Assembly: GCA_002427735.1 (NCBI GenBank) | Contig: DIYP01000007.1 | Coordinates: 465,397-529,396 of the forward strand | Length of the DNA stretch: 64,000 nt | From: Flavobacteriales bacterium UBA6051 | Lineage (GTDB): Bacteria; Bacteroidota; Bacteroidia; Flavobacteriales_D; Crocinitomicaceae | Direction of reading: 5' to 3' | Shown here: positions 34,945 to 44,160 of the stretch, piece after piece | Numbering within the stretch: position 1 is the stretch's first letter | How the letters are laid out: each line of letters begins with the position of its first letter | Program-made: the position numbers and the translations under genes | The notes under the pieces: generated by a model | Databases searched by the model: none | What the model was told of the DNA's origin: nothing | What the model saw: the letters and a program-made list of their open reading frames with translations, nothing else

Positions 34945-37083
34945 ATGAAGCAATTCAAAATAGTTTTAGTTGCACTTGCAGTAATACTTAGTAATCTGGC
35001 TAAAGCCGATGAAGGTATGTGGCTTCCTTTTCTACTTGGTAGAAATTATGAAGACATGAAAAAACATGGATTACGTCTTTCACAAGAAGAAATTTACTCA
35101 ATCAACCAATCTTCTCTTAAAGACGCCATTATCTCTTTCGGTGGATTTTGTACTGGAGAAATCATTTCAAAACAGGGATTGATTCTCACAAATCATCATT
35201 GCGGATACGACGCTATTGCCGAAGTTTCTACTTCTGAAAACAATCATCTTGATAATGGCTTTTGGGCGAAGAATAACAATGAAGAAATTCCGATCCCGGG
35301 ACTTTTCGCGACATTCATCGTGCGCATCAAGGATGTTTCGGCTGATATCAACAAAGAGTTGAAGGATTCAATGACTGAAGACGAACGAAATGCTAAAATC
35401 AAGGAGCTTTCTAATATTTTGATTGAGGATGCTACAAAGGGGACAAATTATGAAGCTTTTGTACGAGATTTCTTTGAAGGAAATGAATTCTATTTATTTG
35501 TAAAAGAAACATTTAATGATGTGCGCCTCGTTGGAACACCTCCGCAATCTGCTGGGAAATATGGTGGTGATACAGATAACTGGATGTGGCCAAGACACAC
35601 TGCAGACTTCTCTATGTTCAGAATCTACGCTGGTGCGGACAACAAGCCTGCAGATTATTCAACTGAAAATACACCTTATGAGCCTAAGCATGCGCTACCA
35701 ATTTCATTGAAAGGAGTGAAAAAGGATGATTTCGCAATGATCATGGGATTCCCTGGTTCAACAGATCGTTACTTAAGTTCTTGGGGAATTGAACAAGCCA
35801 TTACTTTGGAGCAGCCAAAGCGTGTCGACGTTCGATCTATGAAATTGAACATAATGAAGTTGCACATGGATAAAGACACTGATGTACGACTTAAGTATTC
35901 TTCTAAGTATGCACAAGTTGCTAATTACTGGAAATACTTCATCGGTCAAACAGAGCAAGTAAAAAACAATAATGTAATTGGTAAAAAACAAAACTTAGAG
36001 GCGCAGTTTACGGATTTTGCAAAAGGAAAATCAGAATATTCTGATGTTTTGTCTAGTATGAAAAAATACTATGATGCAACGAACAAGTATGTTTATATTG
36101 ATGTTTACCAATCGGAGTTCATCTACTCAGTGGACATTAACCTGACAGCATTTCGTTATAAATTCTGGTTGGATGCTCTAAATGGAGATAACATGGTGCG
36201 TGCTGACTTCATTCGTGATAGACTGAAAGAAATCACAATGGAGCACTTTGAAAATACAAACCTGGACATTGAGTTATCAATTCTAGAAAATGTACTTAAA
36301 ATGTATCTCAAAGATATTCCTGCCGACCAAATGGGTGAACTGACTGCTAAAATTGCAGCCAAAGGAGATAAAGGAGTCGCAAAATTCATGAAAATGGTTC
36401 GCAGCAAATCGATCTTCGCTGATCAGGCGCGATTTGAAGCTTTTGCCGCTGAACCAAGTGCAGAAGACTTGGAAGCAGATCCACTATTCCAATTGGTAAT
36501 GGATTTAAATGATGCTTATACCGCTGCTACCGAAACGGATGAGATGAAACAACTAGGAGATCAGTTGGACAAGGCGAATAGATTGTTCGTCAAAGGAATC
36601 CGCTTGATGCTTCCAGATGAGAAGTTCTATCCTAATGCAAATTCTACTATGCGATTGACTTATGGGAATGTTTTACCATACAATCCAAAAGACGGTGTAA
36701 CATACAATTACACAACTAGTCTGGATGGTGTTATGGAAAAAGAAGATCCAGAAAATCCTGAGTTTGTTGTGCATCCTCGTATCAAGGAGCTTTGGAAGAA
36801 AAAAGACTACGGTCAGTATGCAGACGCAGACGGAAATTTAACCGTAAACTTTTTATCGAATAATGATATTACTGGAGGAAACTCTGGCTCCCCTGTAATT
36901 AACGGAGACGGACAGCTGATTGGTACAGCGTTCGATGGAAACTGGGAGGCAATGTCGGGTGACTTGTTCTTTGAACCAAACATCCAGCGTACGATCTCTG
37001 TTGACATTCGCTATACGCTATGGTTAGTGGATAAATGCTACGGAGCTTCGAATTTAATTTCTGAAATGGAGTTAGTAAAATAA
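34945..37083 (+). CDS. S46 family dipeptidyl-peptidase (DPP7 type)
   Basis: A 712-residue secreted serine exopeptidase that removes N-terminal dipeptides. The signal peptide ends NLAKA. The catalytic His lies in TNHHCGYDA (H84/H85) and the catalytic Ser is S647 in TGGNSGSP. The residue 18 positions after that Ser is Gly (G665 in AFDGNW), which in characterised enzymes marks DPP7-type specificity for hydrophobic P1 residues; DPP11 has Arg there. It acts in the periplasm on peptides for amino-acid nutrition. A strong terminator follows. Confidence 0.93.
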   Translation: MKQFKIVLVALAVILSNLAKADEGMWLPFLLGRNYEDMKKHGLRLSQEEIYSINQSSLKDAIISFGGFCTGEIISKQGLILTNHHCGYDAIAEVSTSENNHLDNGFWAKNNNEEIPIPGLFATFIVRIKDVSADINKELKDSMTEDERNAKIKELSNILIEDATKGTNYEAFVRDFFEGNEFYLFVKETFNDVRLVGTPPQSAGKYGGDTDNWMWPRHTADFSMFRIYAGADNKPADYSTENTPYEPKHALPISLKGVKKDDFAMIMGFPGSTDRYLSSWGIEQAITLEQPKRVDVRSMKLNIMKLHMDKDTDVRLKYSSKYAQVANYWKYFIGQTEQVKNNNVIGKKQNLEAQFTDFAKGKSEYSDVLSSMKKYYDATNKYVYIDVYQSEFIYSVDINLTAFRYKFWLDALNGDNMVRADFIRDRLKEITMEHFENTNLDIELSILENVLKMYLKDIPADQMGELTAKIAAKGDKGVAKFMKMVRSKSIFADQARFEAFAAEPSAEDLEADPLFQLVMDLNDAYTAATETDEMKQLGDQLDKANRLFVKGIRLMLPDEKFYPNANSTMRLTYGNVLPYNPKDGVTYNYTTSLDGVMEKEDPENPEFVVHPRIKELWKKKDYGQYADADGNLTVNFLSNNDITGGNSGSPVINGDGQLIGTAFDGNWEAMSGDLFFEPNIQRTISVDIRYTLWLVDKCYGASNLISEMELVK

Positions 37084-37104
37084 CCCACCGATAAAAATCG
37101 TTTT

Positions 37105-37139
37105 AATCCTGTCTCAACCGTTGAGGCAGGATTTTTTTT
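37105..37139 (+). terminator. Rho-independent terminator after the DPP7-like gene
   Basis: AATCCTGTCTCAA pairs with TTGAGGCAGGATT (one G-T pair) around the loop CCG, followed by eight T. It lies 22 bp after the stop at 37083. Confidence 0.92.
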
Positions 37140-37189
37140 GTAAAAAGGTTACCTTTTCACTACTGATACATATATAAGAAAACTAACGC

Positions 37190-37738
37190 ATGACCGATCA
37201 GGAAATCATAGCTTCAATTCGCGAAGGTGACCGCAACAAAGCGATACGTTTTCTTTACAAGGAATTCCCAAAAATAAAAGCCCTTATTGTTAAGAGTGGC
37301 GGTAACAAGTCGCTAGCATCAGAAATATTCAACGACAGCCTGATGCTTTTTATTGAAAAAGTCGAAAATCCAGCATTTAAACTAACATCTAAAGCGACCA
37401 CCTACCTATATGGTATTAATCGTTTTTTACTCAAAAATGAGCTACGAAAACAAAATAAACATCACGATCTGGAGTGGAGTGATACACTGATCATCTCTGA
37501 ACAAGATCTGGAATACGATTACGAGAAAGAAGAAAAGTTAAAACTGATGGAGCACGTTCTGACCAAAATTTCAGAAAAGTGCCAGAAAATATTTGAGCTT
37601 TTCTATTTCAAACATCAATCCATGGAAACAATTGCACACGAATTGAACTTCACCAGTAAGAATTCTGCAAAAACCCAAAAGTACAAGTGCCTTCAAAAGG
37701 CTTATGAGCTTTCCATGAAAGAACTAACGAACTCCTAA
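37190..37738 (+). CDS. RNA polymerase sigma factor, ECF-like (sigma-70 family)
   Basis: A 182-residue sigma-70 family protein. Region 2 (about residues 20-90) contains SEIFNDSLMLFIEKV and ATTYLYGINRFLLKNELRK. Region 4 (about residues 122-180) contains CQKIFELFYFKHQSMETIAHELNF with the helix-turn-helix and conserved KTQKYKCLQKA. It lies 9 bp upstream of an 879-residue membrane protein that is probably its regulator. Confidence 0.88.
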   Translation: MTDQEIIASIREGDRNKAIRFLYKEFPKIKALIVKSGGNKSLASEIFNDSLMLFIEKVENPAFKLTSKATTYLYGINRFLLKNELRKQNKHHDLEWSDTLIISEQDLEYDYEKEEKLKLMEHVLTKISEKCQKIFELFYFKHQSMETIAHELNFTSKNSAKTQKYKCLQKAYELSMKELTNS

Positions 37739-37747
37739 ACGTATTCC

Positions 37748-40387
37748 ATGAGACCAGCATTAAAACAATTTGAACAAGTAGAAGCATACGTTAGAGGAAC
37801 ATTAACGGATGCAGAACGTGAAGCCTTTGACGCACAACTTGCCGACTCGCAGGAATTACAAGAATTAGTTCAATTTCAAGAAATCGCTATCGCTGCTGTA
37901 AAGCGTAAGGCACTACGTGCAGAAATACTAGCTGCAACACAAACTGGAGGCACAGGATTTTCGGGCATGTCTACCTGGATTATAATCGCCTTTATCATTT
38001 CTGTAGTTATCGGTGGAAGTATCTATTGGATAGGAAATATTGGTAATACAGCAGACAATGATGAATTATATCTTCACAATACCCCAATTTCATCTATCGA
38101 TTTCCAACAAGAAGAAAACCGGAACGAAAAGTCGAATGAAACTGAAGGAAGTACTTCGGCAGAAAATAGTTCTGTAGCCGAAGGAAATAGCGTAGATCAT
38201 GCATTGGAACTTCCTTTTACTGAAAACAACAATGATCTTATCCCATGGATCCCTTTTGATAAACAGCAGTTTAAGGTAGACACTGAAATTGGCGGAACCC
38301 TGGAAGGAAAAGAAGGAACCCTTATTATAGTTCCATCTGATGCTTTTACTGACAAACATGGTAATTCTATTTCAGGAACCATAGATATGGAAGTTGTCGA
38401 GGCATTAGAATGGTCGGATATGCTTGCCTATAACCTGACAACGACGAACGATGATAAGGCGCTTTCTACCGGGGGTATGGTTTACATGCAACCATACAAA
38501 GAAGGAGAGAAAGTTTTTTTCAATGAAAACCGACCTGTTTATCTTGAAATTCCAACTGAAGAGGTAGTTCCAGAGATGATGGCTTGGCAAGGAATGACTT
38601 CAGATGGAAATATAAACTGGCGATCACCTCGGGAACTGGTACGCTTTTTAACGATCATAGATTTAGAATTGCTAGATTTTATCCCGGCAGGGTTTCTAGA
38701 GGAAGTTGAAGGCGAACTTCCATTTCGAGGGCATACTGAAATCTCCTCAAACCTGGTAGATAGCGTTTATTATTCCTTGACACAGTCAAACACTTCCACT
38801 ATTGAAGAAATGGCGCTTCAACAGGACAGTGCGGAAGTTATGGGTGATTTTTCAACCATTTCTTCTAATAAAACAGCCTATAAATGGGGGCGTGCAAAAA
38901 GAAACAAAAGAAAAAGTAAGAAAGATCAAGTAGAAATGGATACAGAAGATCTAAAACAACCAGATGATTGTTCTTACTGCTTTATCGACCCTTTAAGTAT
39001 CAAAGCCATTCGCACTAATAAATTTCAAAAAACCTTTATTGCAACCAAAGAGTTTGAAACCCGCTTGCAGGTCATGCACCAACTACCTAATGGACAGGAA
39101 GTATTAGAGATATATTTAAGTCATTTAGATGAAAACATGAGTGTTTCAGATAAGCTCGCCTTCCGCCTTGTTGATGAAGAATTCCGGGAAATATTTCAAT
39201 CGTTTATTGATCAGCGCGCCACCAATGTTGATGCTAAGATTTATCAAAGTCAACTGAGTGCGTTTTATAACAAGAAACGTAAGAGCTACCTGAAAGAAGT
39301 TGAAAAAAACAGAGCGCGTTACCAGAAGGAATCAACGGCTCGGCTAAAGGAGCTTCAATCTGAACTGAGTACACTGACTAAATCTCAATCCACGAATGTC
39401 GATGACGCATTCAAATCACTTCCGGTAACTAAAAGTGTAGGGCTATCCCCTCCTGTATCAAGCGTTGCCAATATGAATACTTATGCGACTACATGGTATA
39501 AAACCGGATGGATAAATATTGATAAATACCTTCATCTATTGGAAAAGGGTGAACCGACCGAAGTTTGGGTTTCCACCGAAAGTACCAAACCTGAAATGAG
39601 AATTTATCAGTGCATTAATCCTCTAAGAACCATTGTTCCTTTGGAACTTTCGAGCGGACGCGGAAAAGCTCTTTTCCCAGATCAAAGTCAGTCGGTGAGC
39701 TCTGCTGTCAAACAAACTTACTGCCTCGCACTCTCTCAATCCAGCGAGGGACTTTTTTACGCGGAAAAGAAATACAATCCCTATTTGACAAACGAAGTCG
39801 CTTTGAAATGGGAGAAAATTGACCAAAATGCGCTGTACAAAAGATTGAGTGCACTATCTCCTAGAAACAATGCATCTCTATTGAAATCATTAAAAGAGGA
39901 AGAAAAAAGAATAGCGCTTGCGCTGAAAATCAAAGAGAAACAACAGGAGTTGAAAACTGAGCAAGAGAGACTTTTGGAAATTGAAGAAAAAGAAAATGCC
40001 TTCCGCAGCCGATTACTGAATTATTTAAACCAGTGTTCTATTCCACAAACTTCGACAAATGCGATAAGTCCATCAAAAATGAGGGTCGTGACACCCGATG
40101 CTGAATCGAACAATACCTTTTTTCTAAGGCTTGGAAAGATCTCTCCTGTTGGCTTTACAGCTTTGATAAAGAATGCCAATGGCAGAACGGTTTATGAAAC
40201 ATCTAATCCATATTTTAATTGGAACTGCTCTGACTTTGAAGAATCTCCTTGCCCATCTGGAGTATATACATGCACTTACTCAACTAAAGGCAAATCAAAA
40301 ACTGTCACTTTTCAAATACAAAGAGAAAGTGCACTACAAATAGCACCTCCCAAAAGGCAATCCAAAAACGATCAGAACAGACGCTGA
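37748..40387 (+). CDS. Very large single-pass membrane protein paired with a sigma factor
   Basis: An 879-residue protein. Residues 1-70 form a helical cytoplasmic segment resembling a zinc-less anti-sigma domain (VEAYVRGTLTDAEREAFDAQL). One membrane helix follows at about 76-97, then an acidic linker. Residues about 175-270 (GTLEGKEGTLIIVPSDAF, GTIDMEVVEA, STGGMVYM) look like the ZU5-like beta-sandwich seen in many Bacteroidota envelope proteins. Next come a Lys/Glu-rich coiled-coil section and a second coiled coil (about 720-755). The last 70 residues resemble a CHU_C (T9SS type B) domain. A membrane-anchored protein ending in such a domain is unusual. The role as anti-sigma sensor is inferred. 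Confidence 0.7.
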   Translation: MRPALKQFEQVEAYVRGTLTDAEREAFDAQLADSQELQELVQFQEIAIAAVKRKALRAEILAATQTGGTGFSGMSTWIIIAFIISVVIGGSIYWIGNIGNTADNDELYLHNTPISSIDFQQEENRNEKSNETEGSTSAENSSVAEGNSVDHALELPFTENNNDLIPWIPFDKQQFKVDTEIGGTLEGKEGTLIIVPSDAFTDKHGNSISGTIDMEVVEALEWSDMLAYNLTTTNDDKALSTGGMVYMQPYKEGEKVFFNENRPVYLEIPTEEVVPEMMAWQGMTSDGNINWRSPRELVRFLTIIDLELLDFIPAGFLEEVEGELPFRGHTEISSNLVDSVYYSLTQSNTSTIEEMALQQDSAEVMGDFSTISSNKTAYKWGRAKRNKRKSKKDQVEMDTEDLKQPDDCSYCFIDPLSIKAIRTNKFQKTFIATKEFETRLQVMHQLPNGQEVLEIYLSHLDENMSVSDKLAFRLVDEEFREIFQSFIDQRATNVDAKIYQSQLSAFYNKKRKSYLKEVEKNRARYQKESTARLKELQSELSTLTKSQSTNVDDAFKSLPVTKSVGLSPPVSSVANMNTYATTWYKTGWINIDKYLHLLEKGEPTEVWVSTESTKPEMRIYQCINPLRTIVPLELSSGRGKALFPDQSQSVSSAVKQTYCLALSQSSEGLFYAEKKYNPYLTNEVALKWEKIDQNALYKRLSALSPRNNASLLKSLKEEEKRIALALKIKEKQQELKTEQERLLEIEEKENAFRSRLLNYLNQCSIPQTSTNAISPSKMRVVTPDAESNNTFFLRLGKISPVGFTALIKNANGRTVYETSNPYFNWNCSDFEESPCPSGVYTCTYSTKGKSKTVTFQIQRESALQIAPPKRQSKNDQNRR

Positions 40388-40464
40388 AGACATCTTGTTG
40401 AACTTTCTTTATGATGTAACGGAAGCAATATTACTCCTTGCGAGTGTATAATTAGACTGAACTA

Positions 40465-40496
40465 AATGCCTCACAAATTCGTGAGGCATTTTTTAT
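40465..40496. terminator. Bidirectional terminator between convergent genes
   Basis: AATGCCTCAC and GTGAGGCATT form a perfect 10-bp stem with loop AAATTC, followed by TTTTT on the plus strand and a short T-rich stretch on the minus strand. It separates the sigma-partner gene from the convergent STN-protein gene. Confidence 0.88.
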
Positions 40497-40511
40497 ATTC
40501 ATCAAGCTGTA

Positions 40512-42362
40512 TCAGAAGAATCTTAACGCCAAGTGCCCTCCAACCCACATGTGTGCATCAACAGTTGAATTTATCGACCCATTCAAAAAGTCGTATGGTG
40601 CCAGCGAAGAATAATGCGACGCATTTGGATAATCATTCTCTACGAACAATAGATTCAACGATGGACCTGCTGCAATGGCTATTTTATCCGTGAAATTATA
40701 CTGGTAAGAAACGGTTAGCTTATTCAAATTGCTAGCGCTGCTAAAGTCAGTCCCGCGCTGGATTGCATGACCTTGTAGATCAAAAAACACGCGACTTTTA
40801 GTCGAAGCTCGCACAGATGTTCCTATTCCATATCCCACATTCCATGTTTGATTCGTTCCATCATCAAAGCGCATTCCAGCCGTAAAACTATTATAGAAGC
40901 TATTAGTTCCAGTTTTGAACGCTAGATTCAATGGAAATACTTCGTTACCAGATAGCTCTAACTGATGCAGCCCTTTACGTGAGAAAGTGAGAAAACCAAG
41001 TGCAAAACCATCTATACTGTCATTAACATTAATGAATCCGATCTGCGTTCCCTTGATTTTTCCTGCAACATTGGCAAAGCCTGCAATTTGAGCACCTCTA
41101 AAATTGCTGTCTGCAATATTTACAAAACCAGCTAGTTGTGCTCCTCTCCCATTTTTACCAACGAAATTCCCAAAACCAGAAGCTTGAATTCCTTTAAAAC
41201 CTCGGCGGGCATAATTTCCAAAACCTGCTAACTGTATCCCTTTCGAATTAATACCAGCAACATTTGCATAGCCTGCAGCCTGAATTGCTTTAGATGAATC
41301 TCCCATATAGTTCCAGAATCCAGCGAATTGTCCACCTCTCATATCTCTACGAACGATGTTTAAAAAACCTCCAAACTGTCCGCCCTTAAATGAATCATTA
41401 TTTAAGTTTGCGAAGCCTGCAAACTGTCCTCCTACTTGAGGCCCGCCAACTGCGTTTAACACACCAGCTGCCTGAAAATAACTCACAGAATCCCAGTCAA
41501 TATTAAAGATGGTCCCTATCTCTGCAACGCGAACACCTCCATTGAAGCCACCTAATAAATTTAAAGAATAATCTACCTTAGTCACACCACTTAAACGCCC
41601 ATTTGTACCGATTCCTGGTAATACAGAAACTTGAACTTTACGCTTTAAATTCTCTGTGAAATTCAGAAGGTTTGCCTTTTGTTCCTCCGATGGATTGAAA
41701 AACTTCATATCCTTCAATCGCTTTCGATCACTCACCAAAGAATCTGCACTACTCAACGAATCTGAAACTGGCATGGCAATCAACGGCTGAATAGCAATAT
41801 TAAATACGTTCGGATCTTCACCTATCCAATTGAAAGTTGTATCTACAAAGCCAGATTTTCGGACTTTCAAAACAATATCTTCCTTGGTACTTAGGCGAAT
41901 AGTATAATGACCATACTCGTCCGAAACAGCGGAAGCAAAAGTCGTTGTATCATAAATCGATGCATAAGGTATCTTACTGTTATCCAGTGAATTTACAATA
42001 TATCCCTCAAGTACTACTTCATTACTTGATGGCTTCGGAACATCACGTAAGATGACATAATTCCCTTTAGTCTTATAACTTACTCGACCTTGAAAAATGT
42101 CGTCCAATACTTCACGTACAGTTTGTTCAGCATACGTGCGAGACATGGCATTCGATTGCTCCACAAGATCTGTGCGGTAGGCAAAGGAAAAGGATGCCTT
42201 CTCCTCTACTATTTTTAATGCTTCCTTTGTAGAATTTCCTTTCAATTGAAGTGAAACCACCCGCTCTAAAGGCGGAGTGCTTACCTGCCCATGCAAAACT
42301 CCTCCCAGGAGCATTACACAAAGACACAGGATTTGAACGATTCTAGTTACAACCTTCTCCAT
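40512..42362 (-). CDS. STN / CarboxypepD_reg / 16-residue-repeat outer-membrane protein
   Basis: A 616-residue secreted protein. A signal peptide (about residues 1-26) is followed by an STN domain (about 32-108: LQLKGNSTKEALKIVEEKASF, YVILRD) and a carboxypeptidase-regulatory-like domain (about 116-195). A repeat region at 297-464 and a C-terminal barrel-like part ending VGGHLALRFF complete it. STN domains receive signals in FecA-type pathways by contacting FecR, whose gene lies immediately upstream and overlaps by 20 bp. There is no TonB-dependent plug or 22-strand barrel, so it is probably a signal receptor that is not a transporter; that is inference. Confidence 0.82.
   Translation of the reverse strand: MEKVVTRIVQILCLCVMLLGGVLHGQVSTPPLERVVSLQLKGNSTKEALKIVEEKASFSFAYRTDLVEQSNAMSRTYAEQTVREVLDDIFQGRVSYKTKGNYVILRDVPKPSSNEVVLEGYIVNSLDNSKIPYASIYDTTTFASAVSDEYGHYTIRLSTKEDIVLKVRKSGFVDTTFNWIGEDPNVFNIAIQPLIAMPVSDSLSSADSLVSDRKRLKDMKFFNPSEEQKANLLNFTENLKRKVQVSVLPGIGTNGRLSGVTKVDYSLNLLGGFNGGVRVAEIGTIFNIDWDSVSYFQAAGVLNAVGGPQVGGQFAGFANLNNDSFKGGQFGGFLNIVRRDMRGGQFAGFWNYMGDSSKAIQAAGYANVAGINSKGIQLAGFGNYARRGFKGIQASGFGNFVGKNGRGAQLAGFVNIADSNFRGAQIAGFANVAGKIKGTQIGFINVNDSIDGFALGFLTFSRKGLHQLELSGNEVFPLNLAFKTGTNSFYNSFTAGMRFDDGTNQTWNVGYGIGTSVRASTKSRVFFDLQGHAIQRGTDFSSASNLNKLTVSYQYNFTDKIAIAAGPSLNLLFVENDYPNASHYSSLAPYDFLNGSINSTVDAHMWVGGHLALRFF
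40971..41474 (-). repeat. About ten tandem 16-residue repeats, consensus QxAGFxNxxxxxxKGx
   Basis: Residues 297-464 of the STN protein repeat with a period close to 16 residues. Units begin QFAGF, QFGGF, QFAGF, QAAGY, QLAGF, QASGF, QLAGF, QIAGF and QIGF, each with Asn two residues after the aromatic and a basic-Gly pair near the end. The regularity suggests a solenoid or stacked beta structure. The repeat is at the protein level; DNA copies are diverged. Confidence 0.85.
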
Positions 42363-43359
42363 AAATTCCTATAATGTCTTTGTTACGTACAATTTTTACA
42401 TCCAGCAATTCGCGTATGATATCCAAGATCGTCGGTAAGTCTTCATTCTTAAACGTTACACTCACTGGGCATTCGGCAATAGATTCATCCATAACAACAA
42501 TCTTTCTCTTAAAGAATTTCCCAAGAATTGATGCTACTTCTTCAAGATTGGTCCCATCAAAAACGAACACTTTATCCTGTCGCACTTCTTTAGACTCATA
42601 TCGCTCCATAACGCGATCGCTGATCAAGTAGAAAGCACTGTCTCCCTCTACCATATCAAGCGTTTTGCCGTTCAATCTCAGCTCTACAGCGCCCTCAGCT
42701 ACGACAATACTTACGGTATCACCTCTTGTATCAATCGTAAATACTGTTCCGATATCATAAACCTCAAGGCCTTCAACCATTACAACAAAAGGATTGGATT
42801 CATCGTGAACAACTTCAAATGTTCCACTTCCTTTTAACTCTACCTTCCGACCGTTAACATTATAGTCTGCCGCAAGCGTCAATTGACTCCCTTCCTCTAA
42901 GTTCACTATGGAGTTATCTTCCAGTGTAAAAGAGCTCACTTTATCAGAAGCCAGCAAAACATTTTCAGCAGGAATCACTTTTTCAGATTTATCCGGATCT
43001 TCATCTGCATAGAATTGCTCAGGCTGTACACTATTTGCAAAAAACACCCCTAACAAAAATGCGATGACTCCGGCAGCCGCAACTCCAATAATGAAGCGTG
43101 GATTCTTCCATAATGGAATTGTTTTAGCTCTCTCCTTGATGTGGACTTCTACTTTTTTCCAGGCATTCTCAACTGAAGGAGACTTAAACCTTTCCCTTCC
43201 ATTTGAAAGTGACCATGTCTTTTCCATTAAGACAAATAATGCCAGATTTTCATCATTTTCAGCCTTCCATTCCTCTAGCCACATTGCCTGCTCAGGTGTC
43301 GCTTCTCCATTGAGAAATGAAGCGATCAGCTCTTCTATTTCATTTCTCGTTCTTACCAT
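42343..43359 (-). CDS. FecR-family anti-sigma / signal-relay protein
   Basis: A 338-residue inner-membrane protein. The cytoplasmic N-terminus (IASFLNGEATPEQAMWLEEWK, about residues 10-31) is the FecR N-terminal domain. The membrane helix is about residues 88-110 and the FecR domain about 135-240 (FTLEDNSIVNLEEGSQLTLAADYN, VEGLEVYDIGTVFTI). The C-terminal 70 residues form the STN-like module that meets the receptor. It overlaps the sigma gene by 7 bp and the STN protein gene by 20 bp. Confidence 0.93.
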   Translation of the reverse strand: MVRTRNEIEELIASFLNGEATPEQAMWLEEWKAENDENLALFVLMEKTWSLSNGRERFKSPSVENAWKKVEVHIKERAKTIPLWKNPRFIIGVAAAGVIAFLLGVFFANSVQPEQFYADEDPDKSEKVIPAENVLLASDKVSSFTLEDNSIVNLEEGSQLTLAADYNVNGRKVELKGSGTFEVVHDESNPFVVMVEGLEVYDIGTVFTIDTRGDTVSIVVAEGAVELRLNGKTLDMVEGDSAFYLISDRVMERYESKEVRQDKVFVFDGTNLEEVASILGKFFKRKIVVMDESIAECPVSVTFKNEDLPTILDIIRELLDVKIVRNKDIIGIYGEGCN

Positions 43360-43910
43360 CCTTTCATAAGTACTATGGTTATCACTATTAATGGGAGATA
43401 ATCCTTCAATTCCTCTCGCATCAACCGAAGAGCTTTACCCATGTGGTTTTCTACTGTTTTAATTGAAATTTCCATTTTCTCCGCTATTTCTTTGTATGAA
43501 AGCTCCTTGAAACGACTCATTCGGAATACTTCTCTGCATTTTTCGGGAAGTGTTTCAATTGCATCTTCTATTCGACCTTCCAGTTCCTTGCCAAGCACTA
43601 ATTGACTGGTGTCTTGTTGAGATGATAAATCGTATTCTTCCGAAACTTCAGTATGAACTCCTCTACGTTTCATTCGCTTTACCTCATTGAGACAACGATT
43701 GTACGTGGAACGATACAGGTAAGACTTGGGGTCACTTGAAATCTCTAATTCATTTCGTTTTTCCCACAGCGTAATAAATAATTGTTGCACGAGATCTTCA
43801 GCTGCAACCTGATTTTTTAAAATACTGTAAGCATAACGCGATAGTCCTTCATAATATGATTGAAAAAGACGATCAATTGCGCGCTTGTCGATTTCAGTTA
43901 TAACTTCCAT
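43353..43910 (-). CDS. RNA polymerase ECF sigma factor, Bacteroides expansion family (FecI-like)
   Basis: A 185-residue sigma factor. Region 2 is about residues 12-75 (YAYSILKNQVAAEDLVQQLFITLWEKR) and region 4 about residues 112-165 (LPEKCREVFRMSRFKELSYKEIAEKMEISIKTVENHMGKAL, in consecutive motifs). It is the first gene of a sigma / FecR / STN-receptor operon. The C-terminal hydrophobic stretch (LPLIVITIVLMKGW) is common in this subfamily. Confidence 0.95.
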   Translation of the reverse strand: MEVITEIDKRAIDRLFQSYYEGLSRYAYSILKNQVAAEDLVQQLFITLWEKRNELEISSDPKSYLYRSTYNRCLNEVKRMKRRGVHTEVSEEYDLSSQQDTSQLVLGKELEGRIEDAIETLPEKCREVFRMSRFKELSYKEIAEKMEISIKTVENHMGKALRLMREELKDYLPLIVITIVLMKGW

Positions 43911-44160
43911 TTAAACCTTTCCTATACTGTTTTAAAGGTGTACTTTTTATTGCCTTCAAAGATAAGACAATGTAATTCCCACTTCCCCCTACTCAACTTG
44001 AAGTTTTTTTCTTAATTAATGCCTAATTCGCCATAAATGCGGAGAATACGGATGTGAAAAATAAATTCCGAACATTCGGTATCCATTTTTTTATACTTCT
44101 TCATTCAAAGAATTATTGAATGAATACAAATACTCGTAATTTAGCGATGGAAAGTACCTT

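Noticed and set aside
40971..41474. A CRISPR-like or DNA-level tandem array
   Set aside because: The periodicity is in the protein; the DNA units are diverged and in frame within a coding gene.
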